Positions 25,997-34,946 of a stretch of DNA of 64,000 nt are shown here, in pieces. The notes below the pieces were generated by a model. It saw only the letters and a list, made by a program, of their open reading frames with translations. It made no database searches and was not told where the DNA came from. The stretch covers positions 5,766,001-5,830,000 of the forward strand of contig NZ_CP140152.1 in the NCBI RefSeq assembly GCF_034479515.1. Reading direction: 5' to 3'. The stretch's first letter is position 1; each line of letters begins with the position of its first letter. Origin of the DNA: Duganella zoogloeoides (GTDB taxonomy: Bacteria > Pseudomonadota > Gammaproteobacteria > Burkholderiales > Burkholderiaceae_D). The position numbers and the translations under genes were made by a program.

Positions 25997-28900
25997 ATGA
26001 ACGACCTCTCCACGCCAAGACTGGCTGCCGCCGCAGAGCAGCAACAGCGAGCCAACAAAATCCGTTTTGTTACCGCCGCCTCGCTGTTCGACGGCCACGA
26101 CGCCTCGATCAACATCATGCGCCGCATCCTGCAATCGAACGGTGTCGAAGTGGTCCACCTGGGCCACAACCGCTCGGTGGACGAAGTGGTGACCGCCGCC
26201 CTGGCCGAGGATGTGCAGGGCATCGCGATCTCGAGCTACCAGGGCGGCCACGTCGAATATTTCAAGTACATGATCGACCTGCTGCGCCAGCGCGGCGGCG
26301 CCCACATCAAGGTATTTGGCGGCGGCGGCGGGGTGATCGTGCCCGAGGAAATCGCCGAACTGCACGCCTATGGCGTCACCCGCATCTTCAGCCCCGAGGA
26401 CGGCCAGCGCATGGGTCTCGTGGGCATGATCGAGTGGATGGTGGCGCAGTGCGATATCGACCTGTCGCAGTATTCGCCCACGTCGCTCGCGCCGCTCACG
26501 GATGGCGACGTGGCAGGCCGCCACCGGCCATTGGCGCAGCTGATCACGGCCCTGGAAAACGACCGCGCCGGGCCAGCGCTGCGCACCGAGCTGCTCGCCG
26601 CTGCTGCCGGCCTGGCGGTGCCGGTGCTGGGCATCACCGGCACCGGCGGCGCCGGCAAGTCGTCGCTGACCGATGAGCTGATACGGCGCATCCGCCTCGA
26701 CCAGGGCGATGCCCTGCATATCGCCGTGATCTCGATCGACCCGTCGCGCCGCAAGTCCGGCGGCGCGCTGCTCGGCGACCGTATCCGCATGAACGCCATC
26801 AATCCCTGGAATGGCCAGGCACGTGTGTTCATGCGCTCGCTGGCCACGCGCGACGCCGGCTCCGAAATTTCGCAGGCGCTGCCCGACGTGATCGCCGCCT
26901 GCAAGGTGGCCGGCTTCAATCTGGTGATCGTGGAAACGTCCGGCATCGGCCAGGGCGACGCCGCCATCGTGCCGCACGTCGATGTGTCGATGTACGTGAT
27001 GACGCCGGAGTTCGGCGCCGCGTCGCAGCTGGAAAAAATCGACATGCTCGATTTTGCCGACATCATTGCGATCAACAAGTTCGACCGCAAGGGCGCGCTC
27101 GACGCGCTGCGCGACGTCGCCAAGCAGTACCAGCGCAACCGGGAATTGTGGAGCACGCCGTCGCACGAGATGCCGGTGTACGGCACCCAGGCCTCGCGCT
27201 TCAACGACGACGGCGTCACCGCCCTGTACCAGGGCCTGCTGCCGCTCCTGGCCCGCTTCGGCCTGCGCACGACCGCCGGCAGGCTCGCGCCAGAGACCGC
27301 GCGCCACTCGAGCGGCAAGAACGTGATCGTGCCACCAGCCCGCGCGCGCTACCTGGCCGAAATCGCCGACACCGTGCGCGGCTATCACCGCCACACGCGC
27401 AAACAGGTCACCCTGGCCCGCGAGCGCCAGCAACTGACCGAGTCGAAACGCATGCTGGCCGCCGCCGGCAAATCCATCAGCCTTGCCGACTTCGACGACG
27501 TGATCCTGGAACGCGACAGCGCCATGGATGCCGGCGCCAAAAAGCTGCTGGCGCAGTGGCCGGCGTTGCAGGCCGCGTACGCCGGCGACGATTACGTCAC
27601 CACCATCCGCGACAAGGAGCTGCGCACCAAACTGGTCCAGCATACGCTGTCGGGCACGCGTATCCGCAAGGTGGCGCTGCCGCGCTACCAAGATCACGGC
27701 GAGGTGCTGCGCTTTTTGATGCTGGAAAACGTGCCGGGATCGTTCCCGTTCACGGCCGGCGTGTTCCCGTTCAAGCGCGAGGGCGAAGACCCCACCCGCA
27801 TGTTCGCCGGCGAGGGCGACGCCTTCCGCACCAACCGCCGCTTCAAGCTGGTCTCCACCGGCATGGATGCGAAGCGTCTGTCCACCGCGTTCGATTCGGT
27901 CACGCTGTACGGCGCCGACCCGGCCCTGCGCCCCGACATCTACGGCAAGGTGGGCAATTCGGGCGTGTCGATCGCCACGCTCGACGACATGAAGGTGCTG
28001 TACGACGGATTCAATTTGTGCAGCCCCTCGACGTCGGTGTCGATGACCATCAACGGCCCGGCGCCCACCATCCTGGCGATGTTCATGAACACGGCCATCG
28101 ACCAGCAAATCGATAATTTTGTGGCCGAACACCGGCGCCAGCCCGATGCCGGTGAGGCGGCCAGCATCCGCGCCTGGGTGCTGCAAAACGTGCGCGGCAC
28201 GGTACAGGCGGACATCCTCAAGGAAGACCAGGGCCAGAACACCTGCATCTTCTCCACCGAGTTTTCGTTGCAAGTGATGGGCGACATCCAGCAGTATTTC
28301 GTCGACCACCAGGTGCGCAATTTTTACTCGGTGTCGATTTCCGGGTACCACATCGCCGAGGCGGGCGCCAACCCGGTCTCGCAGCTGGCGTTCACGCTGT
28401 CGAACGGCCTCACGTTCGTGGAGGCGTACCTGGCGCGCGGCATGCACATCGACGATTTTGCGCCGAATCTGTCGTTCTTCTTCTCCAACGGCATGGACCC
28501 GGAATACACGGTGCTGGGCCGCGTGGCGCGCCGCATCTGGGCCGTGGCCATGCGCGACAGGTACGGCGCCAACGACCGCTCGCAAAAGCTCAAGTACCAC
28601 GTGCAGACGTCGGGCCGCTCGCTGCACGCGCAGGAGATCGACTTCAATGACATCCGCACCACCTTGCAGGCGCTCATCGCGATTTACGACAACTGCAACT
28701 CGCTGCACACCAACGCCTACGACGAGGCGATCACCACGCCCACCGACGAATCGGTGCGCCGCGCGCTGGCGATCCAGCTGATCATCAACCGCGAATGGGG
28801 CCTGGCCAAGAACGAGAATCCCAACCAGGGCGCGTACATCCTCGACGAGCTGACCGACCTGGTGGAAGAAGCGGTGCTGCAGGAGTTCGAGCGCATCGCC

Positions 28901-29293
28901 GAACGCGGCGGCGTGCTGGGCGCGATGGAAACCGGCTACCAGCGCGGCAAGATCCAGGAGGAGTCCATGCTGTACGAGCACCAGAAGCACGACGGCACCC
29001 TGCCCATCGTCGGCGTGAACACCTTCCGCAATCCGAAGGGCAGCGAAGCGCCGCAAAAAATCGAACTGGCGCGCTCCACCGACGACGAAAAGCAGTCGCA
29101 ACTGGCCCGCCTGGCCGACTTCCACGCCCGCCATGCCAACGAAGCGCCGCAAGCGCTGGCAGCGTTGCAGCAGGCCGCGATTGCCAACGCCAACGTGTTC
29201 GAGCGGCTGATGGATGCGGTGCGGGTCTGTTCGCTCGGCCAGATCACCACGGCGCTGTTCGAGGTGGGGGGCCAGTACCGGCGCAATATGTAG
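25997..29293 (+). CDS. icmF: Fused isobutyryl-CoA mutase IcmF (B12-dependent, with built-in G-protein chaperone)
   Basis: 1098 residues, the usual length of IcmF. The N-terminal cobalamin-binding domain (about 20-150) has DGHDASIN with His34 as the lower-ligand position, and [11 protein letters not shown]. The MeaI-type GTPase domain carries the P-loop GTGGAGKSS near 214-222. The C-terminal catalytic barrel (about 560-1090) includes [56 protein letters not shown] and the helix [13 protein letters not shown]. The enzyme interconverts isobutyryl- and n-butyryl-CoA, and some homologues also act on isovaleryl/pivalyl-CoA. It is co-transcribed with the upstream oxidoreductase. Confidence 0.95.
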   Translation: MNDLSTPRLAAAAEQQQRANKIRFVTAASLFDGHDASINIMRRILQSNGVEVVHLGHNRSVDEVVTAALAEDVQGIAISSYQGGHVEYFKYMIDLLRQRGGAHIKVFGGGGGVIVPEEIAELHAYGVTRIFSPEDGQRMGLVGMIEWMVAQCDIDLSQYSPTSLAPLTDGDVAGRHRPLAQLITALENDRAGPALRTELLAAAAGLAVPVLGITGTGGAGKSSLTDELIRRIRLDQGDALHIAVISIDPSRRKSGGALLGDRIRMNAINPWNGQARVFMRSLATRDAGSEISQALPDVIAACKVAGFNLVIVETSGIGQGDAAIVPHVDVSMYVMTPEFGAASQLEKIDMLDFADIIAINKFDRKGALDALRDVAKQYQRNRELWSTPSHEMPVYGTQASRFNDDGVTALYQGLLPLLARFGLRTTAGRLAPETARHSSGKNVIVPPARARYLAEIADTVRGYHRHTRKQVTLARERQQLTESKRMLAAAGKSISLADFDDVILERDSAMDAGAKKLLAQWPALQAAYAGDDYVTTIRDKELRTKLVQHTLSGTRIRKVALPRYQDHGEVLRFLMLENVPGSFPFTAGVFPFKREGEDPTRMFAGEGDAFRTNRRFKLVSTGMDAKRLSTAFDSVTLYGADPALRPDIYGKVGNSGVSIATLDDMKVLYDGFNLCSPSTSVSMTINGPAPTILAMFMNTAIDQQIDNFVAEHRRQPDAGEAASIRAWVLQNVRGTVQADILKEDQGQNTCIFSTEFSLQVMGDIQQYFVDHQVRNFYSVSISGYHIAEAGANPVSQLAFTLSNGLTFVEAYLARGMHIDDFAPNLSFFFSNGMDPEYTVLGRVARRIWAVAMRDRYGANDRSQKLKYHVQTSGRSLHAQEIDFNDIRTTLQALIAIYDNCNSLHTNAYDEAITTPTDESVRRALAIQLIINREWGLAKNENPNQGAYILDELTDLVEEAVLQEFERIAERGGVLGAMETGYQRGKIQEESMLYEHQKHDGTLPIVGVNTFRNPKGSEAPQKIELARSTDDEKQSQLARLADFHARHANEAPQALAALQQAAIANANVFERLMDAVRVCSLGQITTALFEVGGQYRRNM

Positions 29294-29297
29294 GGGC

Positions 29298-29328
29298 TTG
29301 ACCTCAACTTATATTGAGGTTCTAGACT
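29298..29328 (+). promoter_or_regulatory. SoxR-type MerR promoter in front of the Rid gene
   Basis: The element is TTGACC (-35, 29298-29303), then a 19-bp spacer, then TAGACT (-10, 29323-29328). The spacer region holds the dyad ACCTCAACTTATATTGAGGT (29301-29320). The 7-bp arms ACCTCAA/TTGAGGT and the over-long 19-bp spacer are the recognised design of SoxR-activated promoters, where the MerR-family activator untwists DNA. It starts 4 bp after the icmF stop and reads into the Rid gene at 29357. No soxR gene is in the window. Confidence 0.8.
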
Positions 29329-29356
29329 GGCGGGATTGATCACCAAGGAGGCTTCC

Positions 29357-29770
29357 ATGCAATTCATCAATCCCGCAACCCTGTACGACCCGCGCCCCAA
29401 CGGCTACACCCACGTCGTCATCGCCGAGGCCCCGGCACGGCTGGTTTACATTGCCGGCCAGGGCGGCGAAGACGTCAACGGCGTGCTGTCGGAAGATTTT
29501 GCCACGCAGGTGGCGCAAGCACTGGTCAACCTGCGCGCCGCGCTGCAAGCGGCCGACACCACCCTGGCGCAAGTGGCCAAGGTGACCGCGCTGATCGTCG
29601 GCCACGACGAAGCCAAGCTCGCCATCTTCAGCACCGCGCTGCGCGCCGCCTGGGGCGACGCCCCGCCACCAGCCTGCACCCTGATCCCGGTACCGCGCCT
29701 GGCGCTCGACGGCATGCTGTTCGAGATCGAGGCGACGGTGGTTGCCAGTCTTCTTGCCGACAAAATCTGA
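29357..29770 (+). CDS. Rid-family (RidA/YjgF-like) protein
   Basis: 137 residues with AAGGAGG at 29345-29351. The fold pattern of the Rid family is clear: IAGQGGEDVNGVLSEDFATQVAQALVNLRAALQAA, a middle helix, then VPRLALDGMLFEIEATVVAS with the arginine region near residue 119. RidA members hydrolyse reactive enamines or imines, while other subfamilies have unknown tasks. The sequence departs from classical RidA (no typical TNPAPAAIGPY start), so a divergent subfamily is likely. The SoxR-type promoter upstream suggests induction by redox-active compounds. Confidence 0.85.
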   Translation: MQFINPATLYDPRPNGYTHVVIAEAPARLVYIAGQGGEDVNGVLSEDFATQVAQALVNLRAALQAADTTLAQVAKVTALIVGHDEAKLAIFSTALRAAWGDAPPPACTLIPVPRLALDGMLFEIEATVVASLLADKI

Positions 29771-29838
29771 ATTGAAATGCTATTCACTTTTCCATTCAAA
29801 AACGCATGGTGCTACTATGAGAAATCGGTAAAATTTGC

Positions 29839-29858
29839 TATTCACTGATTGCTGAATA
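29839..29858. promoter_or_regulatory. Inverted repeat ahead of the HipA-like gene
   Basis: TATTCA-N8-TGAATA ends 2 bp before the GTG start at 29860. The 11-mer TGCTATTCACT at 29836-29846 is repeated directly at 29778-29788. The pair looks like operator sites for an autoregulated toxin-antitoxin or HipB-like system, but no antitoxin gene is present here. Confidence 0.5.
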
Positions 29859-29859
29859 A

Positions 29860-30483
29860 GTGTCCAAAATTCAAAACATCGAGCGGGTTCGGCTGCTTCT
29901 GCAAAACGGTCCAGCCAAGCCTGCCGCGCTGCTGGAAGCGTTGAACATCAGCCAGCCAACTTTTTCACGGCTGTGGTCCGACGTGCCGGACGGCGTGGTG
30001 CTGGGCGCAAGCAAGGCGCGGCAATATGCGCTGCGACGACAGGTTGGCGGGGTCGATGCGCCGATACCGGTATTCCGTGTTGCCACGAACGGGCTGATCA
30101 CGCCGATCGGCCACCTTGATGTGCTGCCGCAGGACGATGTCATCACGGTCGAATTGCTCGACCTGTTCGGTGCACTGATCGGCAACACCGACAAGCACTA
30201 CGGCAATATTGCCGTGCGCTGGACGCTTGAACGCCAGCACCGCCTTCTTGAAGCATATGACATGCTGCCCATGCTGTATCGCCCGAACGTCCACGGCGAG
30301 ATTGTCGAGCGCGCATGGAAGCCTGACTACCTGGGGAACGTGGCATTACGCCATTTATCGCGCTGCCACGGCATGGCGCTGGAGTTCTGGCACGATGTAT
30401 TGCAAGACACGCGCATCTCGGCGGATTTCAAGACCGTGGCAAACAACCACCTGCGCGCCATACAGGCGCTGGCGACTGCTTAA
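29860..30483 (+). CDS. Internally deleted HipA/YjjJ-like kinase gene
   Basis: 207 residues from a GTG start. Residues 1-90 match the winged-helix plus first HipA segment of YjjJ-type HipA proteins (QPTFSRLWSDVPDGVV, ARQYALRR, IPVFRVATNGLITPIGHLDVL). At about residue 95 the sequence jumps to the C-terminal catalytic-loop region (LLDLFGALIGNTDKHYGN, LEAYDMLPMLYRP). The expected 200-plus residues with the ATP-binding lobe are missing, yet the frame is intact. YjjJ-like proteins are about 440 residues. The product is therefore probably inactive as a kinase. Its stop overlaps the convergent LacI gene stop by 3 bp. Confidence 0.7.
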   Translation: MSKIQNIERVRLLLQNGPAKPAALLEALNISQPTFSRLWSDVPDGVVLGASKARQYALRRQVGGVDAPIPVFRVATNGLITPIGHLDVLPQDDVITVELLDLFGALIGNTDKHYGNIAVRWTLERQHRLLEAYDMLPMLYRPNVHGEIVERAWKPDYLGNVALRHLSRCHGMALEFWHDVLQDTRISADFKTVANNHLRAIQALATA

Positions 30484-31493
30484 TTCTCGCTACACACCCC
30501 GATAGTCCCCCCCGGCAACAACACCGGCTGCCACATCTCCTGCAAGTCGGCCGGTGGCGTACCGTTGACCAGCGCCAGCAGCATTTCGATCATGCGCGCG
30601 CCGGCCTTGCGTGGTTCGGGCTGGTCGATGGTGGCGACATTGCCGCCGGCCAGGGAATCGGCCATGCTGCCCCACACTACCACCGACATGTCCTTGCCCA
30701 TCTCGATGCCGGCGTCGCGCATGGCGCGCACCACGCCGGCGCCGGACATGTGGTTGTCGACAATGACGGCGCTCGGTCGCGGCGAGCAGGCCAGCAACTG
30801 CTGCATGGCGTGGTGGCCGCTGCGGCGGTCGATACAGTCGGCGATCAGGTAGCGCGGATCGACCGCCAGGCCGGCGGCCGCCATCGACGCCATGAAGCTG
30901 TCGCGCCGCTCGCGCGCAAAATTCATGTCCAGCGAAGCGCTCACCAGCGCCACGCGGCGGTGGCCCAGCGCCAGCAAGCGTTCGAGCGCCAGCTCCACGC
31001 CGGCGGCATGGTCGTAGTCGAACCACGCGTACGGCGCATCCTGCTGGGTGCGGCCGTGGGCGATGAAGGGGAACTTGGCTTGCGTCAGGAAGGCGATGCG
31101 TTCGTCGTGCACCAGCGTGCGCGAGACGACCAGGCCATCGACGCGGCGCCCGCGCACGATCTGCTGGTAGGCGCGCTGCTCGGTGCCGGGGGAGACAGGG
31201 GCGAGGATCAGGTTCTTGTTGAAGGTTTCGAGCGCGCCGGACATGCCGGCCACCACGTCGAGAAACATCGGGTCGGCCAGGTCGGCAGTGAGCAGGGGGA
31301 AGATCAGGCCATAGACATTGCTGCGTCCGAGCGCCAGGCTGCGCGCCATCGGATTGGGCTGGTAGCCGGCATCCTGGGCCGCCTTGAGCACGCGTTCCCG
31401 GGTTTTGACGTTGACTTCGGGATACCCGTTCAGGGCCCGGCTCACGGTCGTTTTCGACATCCCGAGAAAATTAGCGAGGCGCTGCAAGTTCAT
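30480..31493 (-). CDS. LacI-family transcriptional regulator
   Basis: 337 residues from the ATG at 31493. The N-terminal HTH (LQRLANFLGMSKTTVSRALNGYPEVN) and hinge (YQPNPMARSLALGRSNVYGLIFP) are typical, followed by a periplasmic-binding-protein-like sensor domain (about 60-337). An in-frame ATG at 31517 is unlikely, because the -10 hexamer at 31520-31525 puts the transcription start at or downstream of it. No sugar-catabolism genes adjoin, so its targets may lie elsewhere. Autoregulation is suggested by the dyad at 31504-31520. Confidence 0.88.
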   Translation of the reverse strand: MNLQRLANFLGMSKTTVSRALNGYPEVNVKTRERVLKAAQDAGYQPNPMARSLALGRSNVYGLIFPLLTADLADPMFLDVVAGMSGALETFNKNLILAPVSPGTEQRAYQQIVRGRRVDGLVVSRTLVHDERIAFLTQAKFPFIAHGRTQQDAPYAWFDYDHAAGVELALERLLALGHRRVALVSASLDMNFARERRDSFMASMAAAGLAVDPRYLIADCIDRRSGHHAMQQLLACSPRPSAVIVDNHMSGAGVVRAMRDAGIEMGKDMSVVVWGSMADSLAGGNVATIDQPEPRKAGARMIEMLLALVNGTPPADLQEMWQPVLLPGGTIGVCSEN

Positions 31494-31503
31494 AGGGTAA
31501 CAT

Positions 31504-31525
31504 TCAATGTTGATCATTGATTATA
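31504..31525 (-). promoter_or_regulatory. Perfect -10 box and LacI-type operator upstream of the LacI gene
   Basis: On the minus strand TATAAT (plus positions 31520-31525) is followed by the dyad TCAATG-N5-CATTGA (31504-31520), which would cover the transcription start. No good -35 lies at the usual distance. The layout suits repression by the encoded regulator. Confidence 0.5.
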
Positions 31526-31740
31526 GCGGGGTGGCCAACGCTGCCGCCATGACAACAGATGTTAATCGCAATAAATACAACAAAAATCGGCAAAAAACCT
31601 GCTAGCGATGCGGCCAACGTCACGTCCGCCATATTTCATGTTGCCTCCTTGCCTTTTTCGTTTTTCTGGCCTAATCTTTCCTTGAGTGATATCAAATCTG
31701 CACTGCCATGCCCGCGGTTCTTGATGGAAGGAAATATGTC

Positions 31741-32079
31741 GTGGTGACCGTAACTTCTATTAACGCATTGCAATCCGCAGTTGTCCGGGCCGAGCGCCAG
31801 GTACAGCAGGGAGAAACACGCGTGAACCAGGATGCGGCCCGCCTGGACCAGAGCGAGAATCAGTTGAGCCGGGACCGCGAAGCGCTGGCGCAAAACCAGC
31901 GCGAGCGCACCCAGGCCGCGCGTCCTGCGCTTGAGCCCGCGCCGGCGTTCAATCTCAACCGCGCCATCGAAAATCCCTCGCGCGCCGAGCAGGCCCTGCC
32001 GGGATTATTTGCCGCCAGCCGGCCCCAGGTCAATTCCTTGGGCCAGACCATCGGCAAGTTCATCGACGTCACCGCCTGA
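31741..32079 (+). CDS. Hypothetical protein with a helical, coiled-coil-like N-terminal half
   Basis: 112 residues from a GTG at 31741, with GAAGGA 8 bases upstream. An alternative ATG at 31708 has no ribosome site. The N-terminal half is highly charged and helical (VVRAERQVQQGETRVNQDAARLDQSENQLSRDREALAQ), probably a coiled coil. The C-terminal part is proline- and alanine-rich. No signal peptide or known domain is seen. It ends 7 bp before the convergent metallo-hydrolase gene. Confidence 0.55.
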   Translation: MVTVTSINALQSAVVRAERQVQQGETRVNQDAARLDQSENQLSRDREALAQNQRERTQAARPALEPAPAFNLNRAIENPSRAEQALPGLFAASRPQVNSLGQTIGKFIDVTA

Positions 32080-32086
32080 ACTTTTC

Positions 32087-33175
32087 TTACGCCACTGCTG
32101 CGCGGGCGGCAGCTTCCTGCGCCACCAGCGGCGCCCACCACTGCTGCTGTACAACCGTCTCCAACGGCGCCATGATGGACATCGGCATGCCGATTTCCGG
32201 CGTGGCCAGCGGCAGCCGCCGTTCGGCCGCCAGCTCGGCAATACGGCTGAACGGATCGTGCCACGGGTGCAGCGACAAATCGAACGTGCCGTTATGGATC
32301 GGCAGCATCACCTTGCCGCGCAAGTCGATATGGGCTTGCAGCGATTCCTCGGGCTGCATGTGGACGTCGGGCCATTGCGGATCGTACGCGCCGGTCTCCA
32401 CCATCGTCAGATCGAACGGGCCGTAGCGGCGGCCGATTTCCTTGAAGCCGTCGAAATAGCCGCTGTCGCCGGAAAAGAAGATGCGTGCCTCGCGGTCCTC
32501 GATCACGAACGACGCCCACAGCGTCTTGTTGCGGTCGGTCAGGCCGCGGCCCGAGAAATGCTGGGTAGGCGTGGCCAGCAGGCGAATGCCATCGACCTGC
32601 GTGCTTTGCCACCAGCCCAGCTGACGAACCTTGCCAGCCGGAATACCCCAGGCAATCAAGCGGTCGCCCACGCCCAGCGGGGTGATGAACACCTCGGTCG
32701 TGGGCGCCAGCGCCATGACCGCCGCATGATCGAGGTGGTCGTAATGGTCGTGCGACAGGATGATGCCCTTGAGTGGCGGCAGGTCTTGCAGGCTGATCGG
32801 CGGCTGGTGGAAACGCTTGGGACCGGCCCACTGCAGCGGCGAGGCGCGTTCCGAGAACACCGGGTCGGTGAGCCAGAAGCCACCGTCGAGCTTGAGCAGC
32901 ACGGTCGAATGGCCGAGGCGGTAAAGGGTGCGATCCGGAGCAGCCAATAATTGCTGCTGCGTCATCGCATGAACGGGAATGGCGGCGCGCGGCACGGTGT
33001 CGGCCGGCTTGTCGAACAACATGCGCACCATGATGCTGAGTCCCTTGAGCAACCCCATCTTGTGCATCCGTGCCGGATTGCGGAACCGGCCGTCGCGCGT
33101 ACGCGGCGCCCCGGGCGCGGTCAGCGCATCAAGGTTGTTGGTCGCAGCCTCTGCAATGACGGACGGATAAGCCAT
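32087..33175 (-). CDS. MBL-fold metal-dependent hydrolase (NAPE-PLD/RomA-like)
   Basis: 362 residues from the ATG at 33175, with GAGG upstream. The metal-binding motif SHDHYDHLD (H-x-H-x-D-H) is followed by TPLGVGDRLIAWGI, further ligands in TPTQHFSGRG and FFSGDSGYF, and the histidine in IHNGTFDLSLHPWHDP. This is the UlaG/RomA/N-acylphosphatidylethanolamine phospholipase D-like group of metallo-beta-lactamase-fold enzymes. Physiological substrates are mostly unknown. It is divergent from a TetR gene, with a 15-bp dyad between them, so repression by that regulator is likely. Confidence 0.88.
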   Translation of the reverse strand: MAYPSVIAEAATNNLDALTAPGAPRTRDGRFRNPARMHKMGLLKGLSIMVRMLFDKPADTVPRAAIPVHAMTQQQLLAAPDRTLYRLGHSTVLLKLDGGFWLTDPVFSERASPLQWAGPKRFHQPPISLQDLPPLKGIILSHDHYDHLDHAAVMALAPTTEVFITPLGVGDRLIAWGIPAGKVRQLGWWQSTQVDGIRLLATPTQHFSGRGLTDRNKTLWASFVIEDREARIFFSGDSGYFDGFKEIGRRYGPFDLTMVETGAYDPQWPDVHMQPEESLQAHIDLRGKVMLPIHNGTFDLSLHPWHDPFSRIAELAAERRLPLATPEIGMPMSIMAPLETVVQQQWWAPLVAQEAAARAAVA

Positions 33176-33199
33176 GGGAATCCTCAAGGTGGAAAATAC

Positions 33200-33214
33200 A
33201 CTACACAGTGTAGT
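33200..33214. promoter_or_regulatory. 15-bp dyad between MBL hydrolase and TetR genes
   Basis: ACTACACAGTGTAGT has perfect 7-bp arms around a central A. It lies in the 82-bp divergent promoter region and is the obvious candidate operator for the TetR-family protein encoded at 33258. Binding is inferred from position and symmetry. Confidence 0.6.
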
Positions 33215-33257
33215 TCCTATTTTTGAGAAAGTAAACTGGTGGGTGTAAAATAGCTGG

Positions 33258-33878
33258 ATGAATGCTCCCATCAAGCTTACCGACCGCAAGCGCCAGGCCA
33301 TCGTCGATGCCGCCATTGCCGAGTTCCGCGTCAGCGGTTTCGAATCGACCAGCATGGACAAGATCGCCGCCACGGCAGGTGTGTCCAAGCGCACCGTGTA
33401 CAACCACTTCCCCAGCAAGGACGAGCTGTTCGCGCACATCCTGCAGCAACTGTGGTGCAGCACCTCGTCGCTGGAAGACACGCCATACGACAGCGCCCTG
33501 CCCCTGCGCGGGCAATTGCTGGACATGCTGTGGAAAAAAATGGAAATGCTCAAGGATGCGTATTTCCTCGACCTGGCGCGGGTGGCGATTGCCGAGGCGA
33601 TCCACTCGCCCGAGCGCGCGCACGAAATGGTGGCGCGCCTGAGCGCCAAGGAAGAAGGGATTACGCGCTGGCTGCGCGCCGCGCAGGCCGATGGCAAGTT
33701 GCGCGCGGCCGACCCGCTGCTGGCCTCGCACATGTTGCATGGCCAGCTCAAGACCTTCGCCTTCTGGCCGCAGGTCACGCTGAACCAGCCGCCGCTCGAT
33801 ACGACCACCCAGACCACGGTGGTGGAGGCGACGGTGGACATGTTCCTAGCATATTACGGCACGAACGCCACCGCATAA
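33258..33878 (+). CDS. TetR/AcrR-family transcriptional regulator
   Basis: 206 residues. The HTH region RQAIVDAAIAEFRVSGFESTSMDKIAATAGVSKRTVYNHFPSKDELF (about 10-55) is canonical. The C-terminal ligand domain resembles the AefR-like subfamily. It is divergent from the MBL hydrolase and probably represses that gene. Its 3' end overlaps the convergent beta-propeller gene by 25 bp. Confidence 0.88.
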   Translation: MNAPIKLTDRKRQAIVDAAIAEFRVSGFESTSMDKIAATAGVSKRTVYNHFPSKDELFAHILQQLWCSTSSLEDTPYDSALPLRGQLLDMLWKKMEMLKDAYFLDLARVAIAEAIHSPERAHEMVARLSAKEEGITRWLRAAQADGKLRAADPLLASHMLHGQLKTFAFWPQVTLNQPPLDTTTQTTVVEATVDMFLAYYGTNATA

Positions 33879-34945
33879 ACGGGCGGCAAGGTGGTGGACA
33901 CCGTCTGCCACTGGCCGCCGCCGTCTTCCGACAGCCACACCCCGCCCGTGGTCGAACCCATCAGTACGCGCTGGCCGTCGTCGCTCACGGCCAGGCCGTG
34001 GCGATACACGAGGTCGTAGCAGTGCCGCTGCGGCAGACCGCCGCGCCAGGCAATGAAGTGCCGCCCCCCGTCGATGGTGCGGGTGACGGCCAGCGCGGCA
34101 TGCGGCGCATAGCGGCGGCTGTCGCTTTCCGCCGGCACGAACCACGCGGTCTCACCGTCAAGCGGATGCACCGCCACCGCAAAGCCGAAGCACGATGACA
34201 CGTCGCAGCGCACCTCGGTCCACGAGGCGCCGTTATCGACGCTGCGCCAGATGCCGTTGTGGTGCTGGCACCACAATTTATCGGGCTCGCCCGTGCAGCG
34301 CACGATGCGGTGCGGGTCCTGGATGGCGCCCTCGTTGGCCAGCTCGGGCGGCATGTAATCGGCGCGCATGCCATGCGCGCGCAGCGCCCAGCTGGCGCCG
34401 CCGTCACTGGTGAGCCAGGCGCCGCCGCATGAGACGCCGACCAGCACCGACCGGCTGTCGCGCGGATCGACGCAGATGCTGTGGATGCCCGGCACGTCGT
34501 AGCCGCCGCCCATCCACTGCGCCCGCTCGGGCACGTTCCACAACGCTTCCACCAGCTGCCAGCTGGCGCCGCGATCGCTCGATCGGAACAGGCCGCCCGG
34601 CAGCGTGCCGGCCCACAGTACGCCCGGTTGATCGGGGCCGCCGGCCGCCAGCGACCAGACCTGTTTGACGGTCCAGTCGGTCTTGTCGTCGCTGCTGTCC
34701 GGCTTCGGTGGAAAGGCCGGCGTGGCCACTTCCACCCAAGTATCGCTGCCGGCATCGCGCCGGTGCAGCTTGGCGCCGAAGTGGCCCAGGTTGAGCGCAG
34801 CGTACAGGGCGCCGTCGCGGCGGTCGGCCAGCAGCATCGACACCGGATCGCCGGCGAAATGCTGGCGGTCGAGGCGCCAGGCTTCGTGGGTGCGGTAGAG
34901 TTCAAACAGCCCCTTGCGGGTGGCCAGAACAGCGTGGTCGGACAT
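33854..34945 (-). CDS. BNR/sialidase-like beta-propeller protein
   Basis: 363 residues. Five Asp-box repeats of the S/T-x-D-x-G-x-x-W/F type are visible (SSDRGASW, TSDGGASW, SVDNGASW, TIDGGRHF, SEDGGGQW), giving a beta-propeller of the exo-alpha-sialidase/YVTN superfamily. No signal peptide is seen, so it is probably cytoplasmic, and catalytic sialidase residues cannot be confirmed. The start at 34945 has GGAGG upstream and follows the MoaD-like stop by one base, so the two proteins are made together. This strongly suggests a shared function, which is not known to me. Confidence 0.8.
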   Translation of the reverse strand: MSDHAVLATRKGLFELYRTHEAWRLDRQHFAGDPVSMLLADRRDGALYAALNLGHFGAKLHRRDAGSDTWVEVATPAFPPKPDSSDDKTDWTVKQVWSLAAGGPDQPGVLWAGTLPGGLFRSSDRGASWQLVEALWNVPERAQWMGGGYDVPGIHSICVDPRDSRSVLVGVSCGGAWLTSDGGASWALRAHGMRADYMPPELANEGAIQDPHRIVRCTGEPDKLWCQHHNGIWRSVDNGASWTEVRCDVSSCFGFAVAVHPLDGETAWFVPAESDSRRYAPHAALAVTRTIDGGRHFIAWRGGLPQRHCYDLVYRHGLAVSDDGQRVLMGSTTGGVWLSEDGGGQWQTVSTTLPPVYAVAFVP

Positions 34946-34946
34946 G

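Noticed and set aside
25991..29152. A 1053-codon open frame on the minus strand opposite icmF
   Set aside because: It mirrors icmF across its whole length. GC-rich codon bias of the real gene removes stops from the opposite strand. The translation is rich in His, Arg and Gln with no domain pattern.
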